A DNA stretch of 64,000 nucleotides from an uncultured Desulfobacter sp. (GCF_963664415.1 NZ_OY761445.1:434001-498000), one strand, 5' to 3'. Counted from the first letter of the stretch, positions 18,005-27,338 are shown. Notes: generated from the sequence alone by a model not told the origin. Made by a program: numbers and translations.

Positions 18005-18355
18005 ATGTCAGTTGAAGAGAATGTATGCCCCAAATGTAATTCACCATATGCCTATACCGACGGGTTGTTGTGGATCTGCCCCGAATGCACCCATGAATGG
18101 ACAATGGATCAGGCGTCTGATACCCTTCCAGAAGAGACACCACGATTCATAGATGCCAACGGTAATCCTTTGCAGGACGGCGACACGGTGACCACTATCA
18201 AGGATCTTAAGGCCGGCAAAGACACCATGAAATTGGGAACGAAAGTCAAAAACATCAAACTTCTTGATGACCCGGTAAACGGCCACGATATTTCCTGTAA
18301 GATTCCAGGGTTCGGCGCCATGTATCTCAAATGTTCAGTTGTGAAAAAGGCATAG
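18005..18355 (+). CDS. PhnA/YjdM-family zinc-ribbon protein
   Basis: A 116-residue protein with an N-terminal zinc ribbon CPKCNSPYAYTDGLLWICPEC and a C-terminal SH3-like PhnA domain (DANGNPLQDGDTVTTIKDLKAG... KGTKVKNIKL). It matches the YjdM/PhnA family in length; despite the name, most members are not phosphonoacetate hydrolases and their role is unclear. AGGAAA upstream sets the start at 18005 rather than the longer frame from 17936. It is followed closely by a nuclease-like gene. Confidence 0.88.
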   Translation: MSVEENVCPKCNSPYAYTDGLLWICPECTHEWTMDQASDTLPEETPRFIDANGNPLQDGDTVTTIKDLKAGKDTMKLGTKVKNIKLLDDPVNGHDISCKIPGFGAMYLKCSVVKKA

Positions 18356-18370
18356 CGAAAAAACCGGAGA

Positions 18371-19219
18371 ATGCTGACAAATTCATTTCAACATATACCC
18401 GGCATCGGGGCTGCAACAGAACAGCAGTTATGGGCATCCGGGCTGTTAAACTGGCAGCAGATAGAGTCTGGAAATAGATTAAAAATCTCGCCAAAACGTT
18501 TTGAGACCATTGCGGCATACACCAGAACAGCCCTTGACCATATTGAAAGCAATAATCCCACCTATTTTGTCAAACTTTTACCTGCAAAGGAACATTGGCG
18601 GTTATTCAATGAATTCCGGGAATCCACCGCATACATTGATATAGAGACAACCGGTATCAGATCGTACGGTTTTGAGATTACAACAATCGCGCTCTTTGAT
18701 GGAAAAAATATCCAATATTACATACAGGGACAGAATCTTGAAGACTTCATAGAAGATATTCAAAATTACAATGTTATTGTTACCTACAACGGGAAAACCT
18801 TTGATGTGCCGTTTATCGAAGAGCAATTTGGGATCCAATTGAATCATGCTCATATAGATTTAAGGTATGTGCTAAAGAGTTTAGGATATAGCGGTGGGTT
18901 GAAACACTGTGAAAAAGCCTTGGGACTGGACCGTGGTGATCTGGATGGGGTTGATGGTTATTTTGCAGTTTTCTTATGGCATGATTATCAACATAATAAA
19001 AATGAGAAGGCGTTAGAGACCCTTTTGGCCTATAATATTGAGGATGTCGTTAATTTGGAGACCTTAATGGTCATGGCATACAATATGAAAATCAAAAACA
19101 CGCCTTTCAACGCGACCCATGAGTTACCCTTGCCGAAGATGCCCCAGATACCCTTTAAGCCGGATCTTCAGACTATAGACAGGATAAAAACTACAATGAT
19201 CGATGCATATGACTATTGA
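18371..19219 (+). CDS. YprB-like ribonuclease H-fold (DEDD) exonuclease
   Basis: A 282-residue protein. The N-terminal part resembles a helix-hairpin-helix segment (HIPGIGAATEQQLWASGL). The RNase H-fold domain (about 85-240) has exonuclease motifs DIETTG, TYNGKTFDVPFI and NIEDVVNLETL, giving the DEDD-type acidic residues. Proteins of this type (YprB_RNaseH-like) are predicted 3-prime to 5-prime exonucleases. It lies 15 bases after the PhnA-type gene and probably shares its transcript. Confidence 0.8.
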   Translation: MLTNSFQHIPGIGAATEQQLWASGLLNWQQIESGNRLKISPKRFETIAAYTRTALDHIESNNPTYFVKLLPAKEHWRLFNEFRESTAYIDIETTGIRSYGFEITTIALFDGKNIQYYIQGQNLEDFIEDIQNYNVIVTYNGKTFDVPFIEEQFGIQLNHAHIDLRYVLKSLGYSGGLKHCEKALGLDRGDLDGVDGYFAVFLWHDYQHNKNEKALETLLAYNIEDVVNLETLMVMAYNMKIKNTPFNATHELPLPKMPQIPFKPDLQTIDRIKTTMIDAYDY

Positions 19220-19324
19220 GGAAATCTTTTTTCTAATGCCGAATTTTAAATTTCATTCAAAAACGAAATAAAGCACCAAAAGACAGTTCCCATTCCGGAA
19301 GCAGATATAAAAATCAAAAACCAA

Positions 19325-19353
19325 TTGACAATACAGGCAAATAATTATATCAT
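19325..19353 (+). promoter_or_regulatory. sigma70-type promoter for rplU-rpmA-obg operon
   Basis: TTGACA (19325-19330), 17-base spacer, TATCAT (19348-19353), with the transcript starting near 19360 and a 50-base leader before rplU. Confidence 0.65.
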
Positions 19354-19408
19354 GCAGAGTTTTTTTAAGTACCCGATATATGATGTCAGATTGTAAGGAG
19401 ATAAACCC

Positions 19409-19720
19409 ATGTATGCAGTAATCAGAACCGGGGGCAAACAATACAAGGTCCACGAAGATCAGGTTTTAAAAGTTGAAAAACTTGAGGGTAGTGAAGGATC
19501 TGAAATTGAATTTAATGATGTCCTTCTATATTCCGATGGTGAGACCGTAACGTTGGGCGCGCCCCAAATTGAAAATGCAACGGTCAAAGCGATGATTGTT
19601 GAACAAGGTCGTAGCAAAAAACAGCTTGTATTCAAATACAAACGGCGCAAAGGCTACAGGAAAATGAGAGGGCACAGACAGCATTACACTGAAATTAGAA
19701 TTGATTCCATTTCAGCTTAA
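19409..19720 (+). CDS. rplU: 50S ribosomal protein L21
   Basis: A 103-residue bL21 with the typical start YAVIRTGGKQYKVHEDQVLKVEKL and the C-terminal KYKRRKGYRKMRGHRQHYTEIRI. It binds 23S rRNA in the large subunit. It begins the conserved L21-L27-Obg operon and is preceded by AAGGAG and a good promoter. Confidence 0.98.
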   Translation: MYAVIRTGGKQYKVHEDQVLKVEKLEGSEGSEIEFNDVLLYSDGETVTLGAPQIENATVKAMIVEQGRSKKQLVFKYKRRKGYRKMRGHRQHYTEIRIDSISA

Positions 19721-19785
19721 GTAGCGTAAGCGTTTGTTTCCAAGGTATATTAAATTTGTAACGTGTTAATGAAAGAGAGTGAAAC

Positions 19786-20040
19786 ATGTCACATAAAAAA
19801 GCAGCAGGCAGTTCAAAAAACGGTCGTGATTCAAACGCCCAACGGCGGGGCGTAAAAAAATTCGGCGGTGAACAAGTTACCGCCGGTAATATCATTATCA
19901 GACAGTGTGGCACCAAAATTCATCCCGGCAATAACGTTGGTATGGGTAAAGATTTTACCATTTTTGCCAAGATGGACGGTGTCGTGACCTTTGAAAGAAA
20001 AGGTCGTGACAGAAAAAAAGTCAGTGTTTATGCCCGGTGA
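19786..20040 (+). CDS. rpmA: 50S ribosomal protein L27
   Basis: An 84-residue bL27 beginning MSHKKAAGSSKNGRDSNAQRRGVKKFGGE, the flexible N-terminal arm that reaches the peptidyl transferase centre. There is no Firmicutes-type cleavable N-terminal extension. Its stop codon overlaps the GTG start of obg by 4 bases. Confidence 0.98.
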   Translation: MSHKKAAGSSKNGRDSNAQRRGVKKFGGEQVTAGNIIIRQCGTKIHPGNNVGMGKDFTIFAKMDGVVTFERKGRDRKKVSVYAR

Positions 20041-21047
20041 AGTTTGTAGATGAGGCCATTGTTACGATCAGGTCCGGAAGCGGCGGTGCAGGATGCGTCA
20101 GTTTCCGGCGTGAACGTTTCATTGAAAAAGGCGGGCCTGACGGCGGCGATGGCGGCGATGGGGGGGATGTTATCCTCCGGGTGGATCCTTCAAAACGGAC
20201 CCTGTATGAATATCGCCGCCAGAAACGTTTAAGTGCACAAAACGGGGCCCCCGGTCTCGGTCGACAGAAGCATGGAAAAAACGGCAGCCACTGCTATCTG
20301 TCGCTTCCAATAGGAACTATTATCTCTGACGTCGAAACCGATGAGGTCCTTGCAGACCTCACTGATCCCGACAAAGAGATCATAGTGGCCCAGGGGGGCA
20401 TGGGCGGTCGGGGCAATAAGCGATTTGCGACATCTACCAACAGGGTACCTAGATTTGCCCAACCCGGAATCCCGGGTATGGAAATCAAACTCCGCCTTGA
20501 GCTCAAACTCATGGCGGATGTCGGGCTTGTGGGATTGCCCAATGCAGGCAAATCAACCTTGATTTCAAGCATGTCTGCGGCCCGTCCCAAAATCGCAGAC
20601 TATCCTTTTACCACATTAACTCCGACCATCGGCATGGTGGAAGCACCCTTTGGCGAACCCTTTGCCGTGGCCGATATCCCCGGACTGATCGAAGGAGCCC
20701 ATGAAGGCGTGGGCCTTGGGCTAAAATTTCTTAAGCATATTGAACGTACCGGTATTCTGGTACATCTTATTGATTCGGGAACGATTGATCCGGAAGATCC
20801 GTTGGTACAGTTTCAGCTTATCAATAACGAACTGTCAATGCACAGCGATACCCTAGCAAATAAAACCCAGATTGTGGTACTCAATAAAACAGATCTTACG
20901 GGCACGGAAAACCGGATTCAAGCCTTCAAAAACGCTTTGCCTGATCAAACTATTTTTACCATTTCCGCAGCCACGGGCAAAGGCGTTAAACCTTTGATCA
21001 AATACCTGGCGCAAATACTTCAAGCAGCAAAAACTGAAGAAAAGTAA
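20037..21047 (+). CDS. obg: GTPase Obg
   Basis: A 336-residue Obg/CgtA GTPase that starts at GTG 20037 (GTGA overlap with rpmA). The glycine-rich Obg domain (FVDEAIVTIRSGSGGAGCVSFRRERF, then GGDGGDGGDV) is followed by the G domain with P-loop GLPNAGKSTLI, DIPGLIEGAHEG and NKTD. It assists large-subunit assembly and stress control. The short C-terminus lacks an OCT extension, which is normal for this lineage. Confidence 0.98.
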   Translation: MKFVDEAIVTIRSGSGGAGCVSFRRERFIEKGGPDGGDGGDGGDVILRVDPSKRTLYEYRRQKRLSAQNGAPGLGRQKHGKNGSHCYLSLPIGTIISDVETDEVLADLTDPDKEIIVAQGGMGGRGNKRFATSTNRVPRFAQPGIPGMEIKLRLELKLMADVGLVGLPNAGKSTLISSMSAARPKIADYPFTTLTPTIGMVEAPFGEPFAVADIPGLIEGAHEGVGLGLKFLKHIERTGILVHLIDSGTIDPEDPLVQFQLINNELSMHSDTLANKTQIVVLNKTDLTGTENRIQAFKNALPDQTIFTISAATGKGVKPLIKYLAQILQAAKTEEK

Positions 21048-21081
21048 TCGTGCCGGGCAACGTTTAACGGACACAGCCAAA

Positions 21082-21726
21082 ATGAATGCAGGACTTTTCG
21101 GCGGCACATTCAATCCGATTCACAACGGCCATTTGGGTATTATCCAATATGTAAAGGCCCAGTACGCCTTTGACACTATCATCCTCTATCCATCCGCCCT
21201 GCCCCCCCACAAACCAAACCGGAACCTGGCCTCCGCCCGGGACCGGATTACCATGGTAAGAGACGCCGTAAAAAATCTGAACGGATTTCAAGTGTCCGAC
21301 ATTGAACTACAGCGCAAAGGCCCCTCATTTACCATTGATACCATCTGTGAATTTAAGCGTATCTTTGGCAGCCGGACCCGGTTTCACCTGCTTTTAGGTT
21401 CTGATGCCTTTTTTGACACGCCATCCTGGAAACAGGCCTATCATATTTTTAAAGCCCTGCCCGTAATCGTAATGCAGAGAGGTGAAAAAACCGGTATGGC
21501 ACCTTTTGCATCCTTCATTGACGAACATGTTTCAAAAGGCTACAAGCTTAAAGACAATAATATTTTTGTCCATGACCGGCTTTATCCTATCCGCATCTGC
21601 AATGTACCAAGAATTGATATTTCATCAACGCAGATACGGAATCGAATCAAAGCTGGGAAATCTATATCAGGACTTGTACCTGAAGATGTTAAGACTTTTA
21701 TCAGAACAAAGGATTTATATAAATGA
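21082..21726 (+). CDS. nadD: nicotinate-nucleotide adenylyltransferase
   Basis: A 214-residue enzyme that makes deamido-NAD from nicotinate mononucleotide and ATP. The nucleotidyltransferase motif GGTFNPIHNGHLG lies at the N-terminus, and the C-terminal ISSTQIRNRIKAGKS matches the ISSTxIR motif. It overlaps rsfS by 4 bases (ATGA), as is common in this gene order. Confidence 0.97.
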   Translation: MNAGLFGGTFNPIHNGHLGIIQYVKAQYAFDTIILYPSALPPHKPNRNLASARDRITMVRDAVKNLNGFQVSDIELQRKGPSFTIDTICEFKRIFGSRTRFHLLLGSDAFFDTPSWKQAYHIFKALPVIVMQRGEKTGMAPFASFIDEHVSKGYKLKDNNIFVHDRLYPIRICNVPRIDISSTQIRNRIKAGKSISGLVPEDVKTFIRTKDLYK

Positions 21727-22115
21727 TCGCCCTCGAAGAGGAATATACCCCCTATCTTTCCCCTATATTTGACCGAAAACCCAAAAGCGTAACCGCACTG
21801 ATGGTCAGTGAACTGACCTCCTACACAGACATGGTGGTCATTGTAGAGGCAGGATCAAGCAGGCAGGTAACCTCCCTTTCCGAACACATTATAAAATCCC
21901 TAAAGGGTTTAAAAATAAAGGCAACAGGCACAGAAGGCGTCAAGGCGGGCCAATGGGCACTACTGGATTTCGGGCATTTGATCATCCATGTTTTTGAAAC
22001 CGAAGCCAAGAGGTTTTACGACCTGGAAGGCCTGTGGAGTGATGCTGAACCGGTTGATCTGAGTCAATTTAATATCCAGGCTCAAACCGATGAGGAGGAT
22101 GACAATGGGTTCTGA
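21723..22115 (+). CDS. rsfS: ribosomal silencing factor RsfS
   Basis: A 130-residue RsfS/Iojap protein. The core has DMVVIVEAGSSRQVTSLSEHI, GVKAGQWALLDFGHLIIHVF and RFYDLEGLWSDAE. The first of these normally reads VIxSGxSxRQ, so EAGSS is a mild variant. It binds L14 and prevents subunit joining in starved cells. It is co-translated with nadD and overlaps gpmI by 11 bases. Confidence 0.93.
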   Translation: MIALEEEYTPYLSPIFDRKPKSVTALMVSELTSYTDMVVIVEAGSSRQVTSLSEHIIKSLKGLKIKATGTEGVKAGQWALLDFGHLIIHVFETEAKRFYDLEGLWSDAEPVDLSQFNIQAQTDEEDDNGF

Positions 22116-23649
22116 AAAACAGGCGGTTAATATTTTGATGATCCTTGACGGATGGGGCATTAACCCATCGGATAAAGGCAATGCCGTGGCTGCAGCCAAT
22201 ACACCGTTTCTGGACCGGCTTCTGGCTGATTTTCCAAACACAACGCTTAAATGTTGTGGTGAAGCCGTGGGCCTCCCAGACGGCACCATGGGTAATTCAG
22301 AGGTAGGCCACATGAATATTGGGGCAGGTAGAATCGTGGCTCAGGATTTTGTCCGGATCAACACCGCCATCCGGGATAATAGTTTTTACTCCACCCCGGC
22401 ACTTGTTTCAGTCATGGACAAGGTCAAACAGGCCGACAGCTGCCTTCATCTTTTGGGACTGCTTTCCGATGGCGGGGTTCACTCCCACATCAATCACCTG
22501 TTTGCCTTGATAAAAATGGCAAAGGATAAAGGAATTACAAAAGTTTTTATTCACCCGATCATGGATGGACGGGATACCTCTCCCACATCGGGCATTGATT
22601 TTTTAAAACAACTTGACAAAACAATCAAAGCCGTTGGCACAGGAAAAGTGGCGACCATGACGGGACGCTTCTGGGCCATGGATCGAGATACCCGCTGGGA
22701 GCGTGTTCAAAAAGCCTATGATCTTTTTACCCAGGGCCAAGGCGTTGATGCTTCAAACCAATCCTCTGTCCAGGCCATCCAGGCTGCGTATGACCGGGAA
22801 GAAACCGATGAATTTATTAAACCAGTAACTTTTTGCCCAGGCAGTGAAGGAAACATTCAAGACAAAGACGGTGTCATTTTTTTCAACTTCCGGGCAGATC
22901 GGGCCAAGGAAATCTGCCGGGCGTTCACAGAAAAAACCTTTGACGGATTTGAACGCACAGTAAATCCCAGACTCAGCGATTTTGTGTGTATGACCCAGTA
23001 TGACGAACACTTTGATTTACCTGCAGCCTTTGGCCCTCAACACCTGGACAAAATTTTTGGAGAAATCCTGAGCGAAAATAAAATTTCTCAGCTTCGCATT
23101 GCAGAAACTGAAAAATACGCCCATGTCACCTATTTTTTTAATGGCGGAGATGAAGCCGTTTTTGATGGGGAAGAGCGTATACTCATTCCCTCTCCCAGGG
23201 ATGTGGACACTTATGACCAAAAGCCGGAGATGAGCGCAGACAAAGTAGCTGACAATGCCTGTGAGCAAATCCGTTCAGGAAAATTTCAATTTATTGTGCT
23301 TAATTTTGCGAACATGGACATGGTGGGTCATACCGGCATATTTGACGCGGCGGTAAAGGCATGTGAAACAGTGGATCACTGTGTAAAAAGAGTGGTGGAA
23401 GCTATCTGGGAAACCGGAGGTACCGCCTTTATCACCGCAGACCACGGTAACTCAGAACAAATGCTGGCCCCTGACGGCTCTCCCCATACGGCCCATACCC
23501 TAAACCCGGTGAGGTTTATTGTTGCAGCCACCCCCGCCACGACGATAACGCTTTCGGACGGCAAGCTTGGAGATATTGCGCCAACTATCCTCAAGGTGCT
23601 CGGTATAGAGCAGCCTTTGGAAATGACAGGCCAGTGCCTGATCAGTTGA
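22105..23649 (+). CDS. gpmI: 2,3-bisphosphoglycerate-independent phosphoglycerate mutase
   Basis: A 514-residue iPGAM of the alkaline phosphatase superfamily, which interconverts 3- and 2-phosphoglycerate with two Mn ions. LMILDGWGINP, the phospho-acceptor Ser in MGNSEVGHMNIGAGR, HPIMDGRDTSPTSG and the C-terminal ADHGNSEQM metal site are present. The start is the ATG at 22105, placed by GAGGAGG at 22092-22098, inside the end of rsfS; earlier in-frame ATGs at 22090 and 22099 are too close to that site. Confidence 0.97.
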   Translation: MGSEKQAVNILMILDGWGINPSDKGNAVAAANTPFLDRLLADFPNTTLKCCGEAVGLPDGTMGNSEVGHMNIGAGRIVAQDFVRINTAIRDNSFYSTPALVSVMDKVKQADSCLHLLGLLSDGGVHSHINHLFALIKMAKDKGITKVFIHPIMDGRDTSPTSGIDFLKQLDKTIKAVGTGKVATMTGRFWAMDRDTRWERVQKAYDLFTQGQGVDASNQSSVQAIQAAYDREETDEFIKPVTFCPGSEGNIQDKDGVIFFNFRADRAKEICRAFTEKTFDGFERTVNPRLSDFVCMTQYDEHFDLPAAFGPQHLDKIFGEILSENKISQLRIAETEKYAHVTYFFNGGDEAVFDGEERILIPSPRDVDTYDQKPEMSADKVADNACEQIRSGKFQFIVLNFANMDMVGHTGIFDAAVKACETVDHCVKRVVEAIWETGGTAFITADHGNSEQMLAPDGSPHTAHTLNPVRFIVAATPATTITLSDGKLGDIAPTILKVLGIEQPLEMTGQCLIS

Positions 23650-23711
23650 TCTTTTCATGAGGATAAATAGGTGACATTAATAATAATTTTTAATTTAGCA
23701 ATGTATAAATT

Positions 23712-24224
23712 ATGATACTTGATCAAATCACCGACTATATTACCGGCAAAGAAATAGACAATGTCGGCGCTGAAGCCAGCCGCCAAATTTTTGAAAAATT
23801 TTTGGTGGAGAACAAAGGATATGCCAAATCAGATATTCTTGTGGACGTCCCCTTAACCGTGCAGTTCAAGGGTGAGGACTATCCATCCGTGATTGATCTG
23901 ATTGTAAGGGTGAAAGACCGACCCTTTATGGCCATCACCTGTGTGGCAGGATCCATTGGATCTTATGAACGGGAAATTCTGGCTGGTGCCAGACTGGTCT
24001 ATGACCATATCGTGCCCTTCGCCGTATCTACGGATGCCAGAAGCGTTATTATCAAAGATGCCGTCACTGGCGAAACCATTGGGCAGGGGCTTGAATCAAT
24101 TCCAGATTATTCCCAAGCTCAGACGCTGTTAAAAAAAATCGACGCCAAGCGCCTTGATCCGGAAAAAAGAAGTGGTGAAATGATTATTTACAGATCATTC
24201 AATCTGGAAAAAATCAACAAATAA
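23712..24224 (+). CDS. HsdR N-terminal (HSDR_N) domain protein
   Basis: A 170-residue stand-alone protein resembling the N-terminal nuclease-type domain of type I restriction HsdR subunits: ASRQIFEKFLVENKGYAKSDI, then VDVPLTVQFKGEDYPSVIDLIVRVKDRPFMAITCVAGSI, close to the PD-(D/E)xK order with D in the IDLIV strand. The second position, normally ExK, reads AITCVAG, so catalytic activity is doubtful. No hsdM, hsdS or helicase is nearby. It follows gpmI by 62 bases. Role unknown. Confidence 0.7.
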   Translation: MILDQITDYITGKEIDNVGAEASRQIFEKFLVENKGYAKSDILVDVPLTVQFKGEDYPSVIDLIVRVKDRPFMAITCVAGSIGSYEREILAGARLVYDHIVPFAVSTDARSVIIKDAVTGETIGQGLESIPDYSQAQTLLKKIDAKRLDPEKRSGEMIIYRSFNLEKINK

Positions 24225-24240
24225 GAAATACCTGTCAAGC

Positions 24241-24279
24241 AAGGGTCTGAATTTCGGGAATAGTGAAATTAAGACCCTT
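24241..24279. terminator. hairpin after the HSDR_N gene
   Basis: AAGGGTCT-x-AATTT pairs with AAATT-x-AGACCCTT around an 11-base loop. There is no clear T run, so termination strength is uncertain. It lies between convergent genes. Confidence 0.45.
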
Positions 24280-24395
24280 CCAGGTTTACAGCGTCACAAG
24301 CAAATTTAGGCATCATCCATTCTCTTGCTGTGCATTAATGCCCGATTTTTATCGGGGGTTAATTCCCTATGACGCTCCTTCATATCGTTTTTGTC

Positions 24396-25073
24396 CTATG
24401 CCTTAGGCACATCCTTACCGCAATGTTTGCATACAGTGGCCCGATTTTTGATAATCTCAGCGCAGAAGGGGCATTCCCTGGTGAAATGGCGTTCATGAAG
24501 CTGTTCAATTGCTTTTTGCACCCTTTCCTGTAATACCGGGGTCGGGAACTTATGGTTAATCAGGTGCTCCACAGCCGTGGCATCACCTAACTCGGCCACC
24601 ATTTCCACTGCTTTCAATCTCGCCTTAGGCGGAATATTAGGGTCTAGGCAAATTTTTAAAATCTCATCCCAGTCTTTAGAAATATAATAATCCGTAAGAA
24701 TGGAAAAGGTCTGTTTTAGCAGCTCTTTTTTAGCTTGTTCGGCCACAAGGGCAGCATCATCCATAACGGAACCAGTACCGCCGATGGGACTGAACACGGG
24801 CATATATTCAAAATGGTCGGCGCCCGGTTCGCAATAACACCGGTAAGAGGCAGGTGCTTCCACGGATTCCATCAAATCCTCCCATCCCTGTTTGTAGGAA
24901 GGACACGCATCGTTAAAACAAACAAACAGATAGGGCGTCTGCCACCCCAGACCATCGGAAAAATTGATGGGCGGAATCTCCCACAACGTCATCTCCTTAT
25001 TGCAATGGGGACAATGGGGTTTGTCCATTTTTATATATTTTTCAAGCAGTTCTTCTTTGGTCTCAAATGCCAT
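24396..25073 (-). CDS. zinc-ribbon and HEAT-like protein, unknown function
   Basis: A 225-residue cytosolic protein. An N-terminal zinc finger (CPHC at residues 21-24, then CFNDAC near 52) is followed by an acidic linker, a helical section with HEAT-like pairs (IPPKARLKAVEMVAELGDATAVEHLINHKF) and a C-terminal ribbon CPFCAEIIKNRATVCKHCGKDV. This last element matches the generic double-zinc-ribbon at many bacterial C-termini. AAGGAG precedes the ATG. It sits alone between terminator hairpins. No function is assignable. Confidence 0.75.
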   Translation of the reverse strand: MAFETKEELLEKYIKMDKPHCPHCNKEMTLWEIPPINFSDGLGWQTPYLFVCFNDACPSYKQGWEDLMESVEAPASYRCYCEPGADHFEYMPVFSPIGGTGSVMDDAALVAEQAKKELLKQTFSILTDYYISKDWDEILKICLDPNIPPKARLKAVEMVAELGDATAVEHLINHKFPTPVLQERVQKAIEQLHERHFTRECPFCAEIIKNRATVCKHCGKDVPKA

Positions 25074-25132
25074 TGTATTCTCCTTATTATAATTGTGCTG
25101 GATTACACGCCTGCAGCATCTTTCATAATAAG

Positions 25133-25170
25133 CACAGAGGGATGGTTGTCAAACCATCCCTCTGCTGTGT
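25133..25170. terminator. strong hairpin downstream of the carboxyltransferase gene
   Basis: CAGAGGGATGGTT pairs with AACCATCCCTCTG around a 4-base loop, with extra CAC/GTG pairs outside and a run of six T on the plus-strand side. It lies 20 bases beyond the stop of the leftward carboxyltransferase gene and most likely ends that operon. Confidence 0.75.
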
Positions 25171-25189
25171 TTTTTAAAAAATATTTGAA

Positions 25190-27211
25190 TTACTCTATGG
25201 TTGCCAGCACATCATCCTTGGCCACGGAATCCCCTGGTTTAAAAATGATGGCCGTGATCGTTCCGTCAGCTGTTGCAGGAAGGATATTTTCCATCTTCAT
25301 GGCCTCAATCACCACTACAGTATCGCCGGCCTTCACCGCATCTCCCACATTTTTCTCATACTTTACAATCATACCGGGCATGGGTGCCAGGACAGGTGTC
25401 CCGCCCCCTGAAGCTTCAGCGGGTTTTGGGGAAGGTTTTGGTGCAGGTGCAGCCGGTTTTGGCGGTGCGGGTTTCGGGGCCGGCGTTGCTGCCGGAGCAG
25501 CCGGCGCTGCGGGGGCAGCAGGAGGCACCACAGGCGTAGCCGCAGCAAGAGCCGCATAGGAAATCACTGGCGAACCGCCCACTTCATCAACTCCCACCTC
25601 AAAACATTCACCGTCCACAAACACATTAAAGGTTCTTGCAAATTCACTCTTTTCAGGAAGATCCACAGCAGGCTCAATGAGCTTGCCTTCTTTGGCCTTT
25701 TTAATCATATCTTCCTGTTTTTTAACATCTGCCAGGGTAATGGGTTTAACCGTGTCAGGCACCTGTTCTTTGCCGTATTTCTGCATCAAGTATTTTTTTC
25801 CAGTCACGGGGAACAAGGCACACAAAATAAGATCCTCTTCGTCCACGGCCAGCTCACCAATCTCTTTCCTGGCTTTTTCAAGTTCCGGTGTCAACATCTC
25901 AGCCGGACGGCAGGTAATAGGTTCTTGACCTTTTTCATAATCTTTGAGAGCTTTTTTCTGCAATTGGGCATCAATGGGCACTGCAGTTTTGCCGTAAAGG
26001 CCGTAGCACAGATCCTTGACCTGGGCTGTAATCATCTTGTAGCGCTCTTCTTTGGTATCAAACAGCACGTTGTTCACTGTCTGAGTACCCACAATCCGGC
26101 TTGTAGGAGTGACAAGGGGAATCTGACCCAACTCTTTTCTGACTCTGGGTAGTTCTTTGTACACCTCATCAATTTTATCCAGGGCATCCATTTCCCGAAG
26201 CTGCTTAATCAGATTGGCACGCATGAAGTCCGGCGCCTGGTTCAGGAGCACATCAATATCAATCAAGGAGACCCGACTGTCATCCAGTAAGTGTTTATAC
26301 TTGGGTATTACCTCTTTTTCCAAGGTCTCGTTGATCCGGTTAAGCGCGTTAATGTCGAATCCGGTATCCCGGTTGGTGCCCAAAAGACTCATCACAAAGG
26401 GTTCAAGCGCGGCATGGGATGTTCTGTATGCATAGGGGGTCATGCAGGTATCAATAATGTCAACCCCAGCTTCTACAGCTTTGAGATGTGTCATGGAGGA
26501 CATGCCCGAGGTAAAATGGGAATGCAGATGAATTGGGGGCTTAACTTCCGCCTTAAGCGCTTTTACCAGCTCAAAGGCATCATAGGGTGCCATCAAACCT
26601 GCCACATCCTTGATGCAAATTGAGTCGGCACCCATCTCTTCAAGGGCTTTGGCCTTTTTCACATAGTACTCCAGATTATATACCTCTTGCCCCAGGCGCG
26701 GCTCTGTCAGGGTGTAGCAGATACAACCCTGGAAATGTGCACCACACTCTTTAATTACAGGTACCACGGTTTCAAAGTTTCTGTAATCATTGAGCGCGTC
26801 AAAGGTTCTGAAAATATCCAACCCGTTTTCCACCGTCTTTTTAACAAAAAGTTCGGCCAGGTCATCGGCATAGTTACGGTACCCGACAAGATTCTGGCCG
26901 CGCAGCAGCATTGAAATAGGGGTTTTCTTAAAGTACCGCTTCAGGGTGCGAAGCCGCTGCCAGGGATCTTCATTGAGATACCGGTGCATGGTATGAAAAG
27001 AGGCACCGCCCCAGACCTCCACAGCCCAGAACCCGATTTCATCCATCTGCTCTGCCACAGGGATCATATCTTCGGTGCGGCCCCGGGTGGCAAACAATGA
27101 CTGATGGCCGTCCCGCAGGGAGAGATCCTGAATTTTCAGGGGATTTTTTGCCTTGGGTCGCGCTTGGGAGTAATCCATCTCAACCATTTTAACTTCATTG
27201 TGATCGGTCAT
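25190..27211 (-). CDS. carboxyltransferase 5S subunit fused to biotin carrier domain (OadA/PycB-like)
   Basis: A 673-residue protein. Residues 20-290 form the HMGL-like carboxyltransferase barrel (IQDLSLRDGHQSLFATRGRTED, then a metal-binding HLHSHFTSGMSS), followed by the PYC/OADA domain (to about 530), an Ala-Pro-rich linker and a C-terminal biotinyl domain whose target Lys lies in EAMKMENIL. It transfers carboxyl between biotin and pyruvate/oxaloacetate. Together with the 12S-like gene at 27631 and no biotin carboxylase or OadB sodium pump nearby, it fits a soluble methylmalonyl-CoA:pyruvate transcarboxylase. A pyruvate carboxylase B subunit is the alternative. Confidence 0.88.
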   Translation of the reverse strand: MTDHNEVKMVEMDYSQARPKAKNPLKIQDLSLRDGHQSLFATRGRTEDMIPVAEQMDEIGFWAVEVWGGASFHTMHRYLNEDPWQRLRTLKRYFKKTPISMLLRGQNLVGYRNYADDLAELFVKKTVENGLDIFRTFDALNDYRNFETVVPVIKECGAHFQGCICYTLTEPRLGQEVYNLEYYVKKAKALEEMGADSICIKDVAGLMAPYDAFELVKALKAEVKPPIHLHSHFTSGMSSMTHLKAVEAGVDIIDTCMTPYAYRTSHAALEPFVMSLLGTNRDTGFDINALNRINETLEKEVIPKYKHLLDDSRVSLIDIDVLLNQAPDFMRANLIKQLREMDALDKIDEVYKELPRVRKELGQIPLVTPTSRIVGTQTVNNVLFDTKEERYKMITAQVKDLCYGLYGKTAVPIDAQLQKKALKDYEKGQEPITCRPAEMLTPELEKARKEIGELAVDEEDLILCALFPVTGKKYLMQKYGKEQVPDTVKPITLADVKKQEDMIKKAKEGKLIEPAVDLPEKSEFARTFNVFVDGECFEVGVDEVGGSPVISYAALAAATPVVPPAAPAAPAAPAATPAPKPAPPKPAAPAPKPSPKPAEASGGGTPVLAPMPGMIVKYEKNVGDAVKAGDTVVVIEAMKMENILPATADGTITAIIFKPGDSVAKDDVLATIE

Positions 27212-27238
27212 AATATCCTACATATAATATCTTTTATT

Positions 27239-27338
27239 TATTTATATGAAAAACCAACAAGTTGTTGAGTTAATTTCATCTTTTATTGTGGGGCGATCCT
27301 GGATGTTAATAGACCAAGTCGGCCCATGGCCGTTATTT
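27239..27338 (-). repeat. dispersed intergenic repeat, copy D
   Basis: A long copy: TTTATATGAAAAA, TTTCATCTTTTATTGTGG and the core AAGTCGGCCCATGGCCGTTAT. On the minus strand the core begins with the TAA stop codon of the small OadG-like gene, so the repeat is transcribed inside the operon between two subunit genes. Confidence 0.65.

Noticed and set aside
24735..25559. 274-codon plus-strand frame with an Ala/Gly-rich tail
   Set aside because: It is antisense to the zinc-ribbon gene, crosses the terminator hairpin and ends in the complement of the biotin-carrier linker of the carboxyltransferase.
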